Source: Desulfolucanica intricata (GTDB taxonomy: Bacteria; Bacillota; Desulfotomaculia; Desulfotomaculales; Desulfofarciminaceae). Taken from it: DNA of 64,000 nucleotides. How positions within the stretch are numbered: position 1 is the first letter of the stretch; the number at the start of each line of letters is the position of its first letter. The translations under genes and the position numbers were made by a program. Location of the stretch: the NCBI RefSeq assembly GCF_001592105.1, contig NZ_BCWE01000008.1, positions 62,001 through 126,000 of the forward strand, written 5' to 3'. The notes beneath the pieces were generated by a model. It had not been told where the DNA came from. It worked only from the letters and a program-made list of their open reading frames with translations, and did not search any database. This document shows, piece by piece, positions 61,140-64,000 of this stretch.

Positions 61140-62336
61140 ATGACATATGAAGAACAGTCCCGGATTAAATTGACCCGTGCCAAGATTAGGATGCTTCTGG
61201 AAAACCCGTTTTTTGGTACCCTTGTTATGTACTTACCCGTAGTACCCGATTTTTCAGTAACCAGGACTGATACTAACGGGGAACTGCTTTTTTATAACCC
61301 CCAGTGGATTAATAGTTTATCTGAGGAAGAGTCTGCTGCAGTAGTCTGCCATACTGTATTACACTGTGCGCTGGGTCATCTCTGGCGCCGTTCTTTTCGT
61401 AAACCCGAGCGTTGGGATGCGGCCTGTGATTATGTAGTTAATCTGGTTTTGGAAGAAGCCGGCTATAAGTTGCCCGCTGGCCTCTTTTCTAATAAATTAT
61501 ATAGGGGTAAAAGTGCTGAGGAAGTTTATAGTATCCTTAGTGAAAAGGAATCAGCAGAGCAATTAGGGGGAGTATCTCTTAGTAGAAGCTGTAATAATGG
61601 AGAAATTGGTAATGGTAGCAGCGGCGGGGAAGGGGAAGATGAAGGAGATTTATTTGATCAACACGAGCATTGGGAGGATATCACAGGCGGGCCAGGAGCG
61701 CGGTCTGAAGAATTGCAGCGTTTATGGACGGAACGAGTCACCCGGGCTGTCCAAATAGCCCGCAGCCGTGGAGATTTACCCGGTGCTTTAGAGCGCTTAG
61801 TTGGCGAACTGCTTCGTCCGGAAAAAGACTGGCGGCAAATTTTAGCGGAATTTTTAGTTAGGCTGCGGGCCGACTATAGCTGGCTTCCCCCCGATCGTCG
61901 TTTAATACCCTATAATATTTTAGTTCCTGACCTGGGCGAAGAAGAGGAACGGCTGGAAGATATTGTGGTAGCGGTGGATACCTCCGGCTCGGTAGAAAAC
62001 GCCCATCTTCAGAGGTTTCTCTCTGAGGTACGCGGTATTATAAGTTCTTTTTACACCATTAACAGTCACCTGGTTTTTTGTGACTCAAAAATTCAAAGCT
62101 GGCATAACCTTATTAACTTTACAGATGTAATTCCCACCGGCGGGGGAGGAACAGATACCCGTCCGGTGTTTGATGAAATAATTAAGCGAGGTATTAACCC
62201 GTCGGCCTTAGTTTACTACACTGATGGAATAACGATTTACCCCACCTTTGAACCACCTTATCCGGTATTGTGGGTGCTAACTAAAGAGCATACTACCCCA
62301 CCCTGGGGTAGATGTGTAGTGTTGAGAACTGTTTAA
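61140..62336 (+). CDS. DUF2201-like metallopeptidase-fold/VWA protein
   Basis: A 398-residue partner of the MoxR ATPase. The N-terminal metallopeptidase-like domain has CHTVLHCALGHLWRR, where the glutamate expected in HExxH is T72, while H71, H75 and H80 remain. An acidic glycine-rich linker (about 150-180) leads to a C-terminal VWA domain with the MIDAS motif DTSGS (D280-S284) and a late TDG. The protein can probably bind metal but may lack proteolysis. ATG at 61140 follows AAGAGG. It ends the four-gene cassette. Confidence 0.9.
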   Translation: MTYEEQSRIKLTRAKIRMLLENPFFGTLVMYLPVVPDFSVTRTDTNGELLFYNPQWINSLSEEESAAVVCHTVLHCALGHLWRRSFRKPERWDAACDYVVNLVLEEAGYKLPAGLFSNKLYRGKSAEEVYSILSEKESAEQLGGVSLSRSCNNGEIGNGSSGGEGEDEGDLFDQHEHWEDITGGPGARSEELQRLWTERVTRAVQIARSRGDLPGALERLVGELLRPEKDWRQILAEFLVRLRADYSWLPPDRRLIPYNILVPDLGEEEERLEDIVVAVDTSGSVENAHLQRFLSEVRGIISSFYTINSHLVFCDSKIQSWHNLINFTDVIPTGGGGTDTRPVFDEIIKRGINPSALVYYTDGITIYPTFEPPYPVLWVLTKEHTTPPWGRCVVLRTV

Positions 62337-62487
62337 TACTCTTTAGGCTAATTACTAATCATCAATACAGAAGATACCGTAGATAATAGAGAAATTAAAT
62401 CTTAACAAAAATGTGACATTTTCGTTTCAACTTTGTTATATTTTTATTGTAATATATTGTGTAATAATAACTGGAAGGGGGGTACGT

Positions 62488-62853
62488 ATGAAAAAGCGCT
62501 ATTTAATTTTTGCTGCTGCAGTTTTGGCCCTGGTTGCTTTTGCCATTCCGGCAGCTTTTGCGGAAAATGCCGATAACCCGGCCAAAGCCTGGTTTGACCA
62601 AATGTTTGCTAATAAAAAGGCTTATGTGGATGAAGCTGTAAAAAACGGTAGGTTAACTGAGGAGCAGGGTCAGGCTTATAAAGAACATTTTGACCAAATG
62701 TACAAGTGGCACGAGCAAAACAATTTTAACTGTCCGATGGGTGGTCCCGGAGTTGGAGCCGGATTCGGTAGAGGTATGGGCTGCCGTGGCGGCCTGGGTT
62801 GGGGCCCCGGAGCCATGGGTGGTTTCAATCAGGCACCAACGGCACAACAGTAA
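62488..62853 (+). CDS. Secreted DUF2680-like protein
   Basis: A 121-residue exported protein: signal peptide (KKRYLIFAAAVLALVAFAIP, cut after AAFA), a short helical domain (KKAYVDEAVKNGRLTEEQ) of the DUF2680/YckD type, and a Gly/Met-rich tail with two cysteines (NCPMGGPGVGAGFG, RGMGCRGG). The tail could bind metal. ATG at 62488 follows GGAAGGGGGG; an in-frame start at 62413 lies upstream of it. Function is unknown. A terminator follows. Confidence 0.8.
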   Translation: MKKRYLIFAAAVLALVAFAIPAAFAENADNPAKAWFDQMFANKKAYVDEAVKNGRLTEEQGQAYKEHFDQMYKWHEQNNFNCPMGGPGVGAGFGRGMGCRGGLGWGPGAMGGFNQAPTAQQ

Positions 62854-62859
62854 TATTAT

Positions 62860-62885
62860 AACCCCGGTTATACGGGGTTTTTTTA
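62860..62885 (+). terminator. Terminator after the DUF2680 gene
   Basis: ACCCCG (62861-62866) pairs with CGGGGT (62873-62878), then seven T residues. Confidence 0.88.
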
Positions 62886-62904
62886 TGTGCTTTAGACTGG
62901 TGAT

Positions 62905-64000
62905 TTAACTTTTTTGAAAATGGGTTAAGGCTAATAACGGCCAAATATAACGGTAGCTATGGTAGTTAATGTAGAAACCACCGGGCAAGCCTGCTCCCGT
63001 GGGATATTCAGTAGTCCAATCATTTTTATCAATAGATAGGATTAGCGTATTAATTCCACGCTTTACTGCCTCGGTAGTTTTGTAACCTGATGTAATTAAG
63101 GTATCCAGAGCCCAGGCAGTTTGGGAAGGAGTACTTGCCTTAAGGGGAATAAATCGCTGTTCTTTATCGCTTAAGCAGGATTCACCCCAACCTCCGTCCG
63201 GGTTTTGGATGGACAAAAGCCAGTTAATAGCCTTCTTGATAGCTGCATGCTCTGGTTTTATTCCTACGGCTATTAATCCGGTTACTGCCGACCAGGTTCC
63301 ATAGATATAGGAAATACCCCAACGCCCATACCAAGAGCCGTCAGGTTCCTGGTTTTCTAATAGCCAGTTCACTGCCTTCCGAATCTGCTTATGACTAAGG
63401 GTCATTTGGGCGTAGTTACCTAAAAATTCCAAGGTGCGGCCGGTAAGGTCGGTGGAAGATGGGTCAGTTAAAACCGGTTTGGCATCCGTAAAAGGAAGCT
63501 TTAGTACCCATTTTTTATTTGTGTTTTTTTCAAAGGCCGGCCAACCTCCGTCATTATTTTGCATAGATAAGAGCCACTTTAATCCCTTCTCCCAGGGAAT
63601 CCGGTAGGTTTCCGGGTGAGCTTGAATTAGCGGGTAAAGGGCCCGTAGGGAGTAAGAGGTGTCGTCCACGTCCGGATTAATAGTATTGATATCAGAAAAA
63701 CCCCATCCCCCCGGTTCTGTTTGGGGATTGTGTACCTGCCAGTCACCATATTTTTTGTGCTGCCGGTTAAGTAGATATTGAGCGGCTTTTTTAACAGCAG
63801 GGTCTGAACCGGGTGTTCCTGCCTCTTGAAGAACACAGGTTATCAGGGCAGTGTCCCATACGGTGGATGTGGTTTCTTGCTGGTGGTCATATTGGTCATT
63901 AATTTTATATACAAAGCTTTTTAGTCCACGGATGCTTTTTACAATCACCGGGTGATCTTTGGGGTAGTTTAAGGCTAGTAAAGCAAATATCATTATAAAA
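62905..64000 (-). CDS. shc: Squalene-hopene cyclase (N-terminal part beyond the window)
   Basis: The C-terminal 365 or so residues of a triterpene cyclase. The catalytic acid motif DVDD lies in NTINPDVDDTSYSLRAL, and several QW repeats are visible (QNNDGGWPAF, QEPDGSWYG, QNPDGGWGES). The frame is still open at the window end, so the ATG near 63993 is internal; full enzymes have about 630 residues. It cyclises squalene to hopene, a sterol-like membrane lipid. Its presence fits the lipid-modifying genes near 43-47 kb, though it is not linked to them. Confidence 0.93.
   Translation of the reverse strand, partial: FIMIFALLALNYPKDHPVIVKSIRGLKSFVYKINDQYDHQQETTSTVWDTALITCVLQEAGTPGSDPAVKKAAQYLLNRQHKKYGDWQVHNPQTEPGGWGFSDINTINPDVDDTSYSLRALYPLIQAHPETYRIPWEKGLKWLLSMQNNDGGWPAFEKNTNKKWVLKLPFTDAKPVLTDPSSTDLTGRTLEFLGNYAQMTLSHKQIRKAVNWLLENQEPDGSWYGRWGISYIYGTWSAVTGLIAVGIKPEHAAIKKAINWLLSIQNPDGGWGESCLSDKEQRFIPLKASTPSQTAWALDTLITSGYKTTEAVKRGINTLILSIDKNDWTTEYPTGAGLPGGFYINYHSYRYIWPLLALTHFQKS

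Overview
The window reads as chromosome of an anaerobic, spore-forming member of the Firmicutes, most like the Desulfotomaculum/Pelotomaculum group (Peptococcaceae sensu lato). The evidence is the housekeeping order (glyQ-glyS, ccpN-ppsR-ppsA, dgt-dnaG-rpoD, trmK-nif3-zinc ribbon), spore genes (cotJABC, gerABC, a GerMN lipoprotein, an SspH-type SASP), a tungsten-type aldehyde:ferredoxin oxidoreductase, a siroheme/4Fe-4S protein and a hopene cyclase. The species is inference. Many genes start with TTG or GTG behind strong ribosome binding sites.

Layout. 0-8 kb: end of a CsaA-like tRNA-binding protein, glyQS, then a gluconeogenic control set (CcpN-like repressor, PEP synthase regulatory protein, PEP synthase). 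8-11.5 kb: DedA protein, siroheme/4Fe-4S half-protein with an Rrf2 regulator, a probable selenoprotein read through an in-frame TGA, ThpR phosphodiesterase and a Cys-rich flavoprotein. 11.5-19 kb: dgt, dnaG-rpoD with a clear sigma-A promoter, four tRNAs (Asn, Met-type CAT, Glu, Val), trmK, nif3 and a zinc-ribbon protein. 19-22.4 kb: small conserved genes, a degenerate Doc/Fic protein and the cotJABC coat operon.

22.4-34 kb is one metabolic module. Two iron-dependent alcohol dehydrogenases, a soluble sensor kinase, an NtrC-type sigma-54 activator and an aldehyde:ferredoxin oxidoreductase are followed by moaD, a ModE-like regulator, moaA, moaC, MOSC, mogA and mobB. Both outer metabolic genes have near-consensus sigma-54 promoters, and both have tandem 17-bp dyads upstream that resemble each other. 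This is a self-contained alcohol/aldehyde regulon with its pterin cofactor genes attached.

34-43 kb: sspH, a PhoPR-like two-component pair, a GerMN lipoprotein, a gerA-gerB-gerC germination operon and an FMN glutamate-synthase-domain protein. 43-48 kb: lipid-related genes, namely a radical SAM protein resembling the MJ0619/tetraether-synthase type, a phospholipid-methyltransferase-like protein, pssA and psd. 48-55 kb: MetH without a reactivation domain, an EamA transporter, a MetE-like protein, a ferritin-like protein and a GH15 enzyme. 55-57 kb: zinc-ribbon proteins and a Gly/Pro repeat protein. 57-62.4 kb: an orphan IS607-type recombinase beside a four-gene cassette (DUF815 AAA, pentapeptide-repeat, MoxR AAA, metallopeptidase-like/VWA) of unknown role. 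The window ends inside a squalene-hopene cyclase.

The strongest candidates for new biology are the selenoprotein (9734-10069), the AAA/VWA cassette (57824-62336), the sigma-54 alcohol/aldehyde regulon, the radical SAM lipid locus, and three genes whose conserved N-termini lie upstream of any ATG/GTG/TTG. All calls come from reading the sequence; no searches were run.
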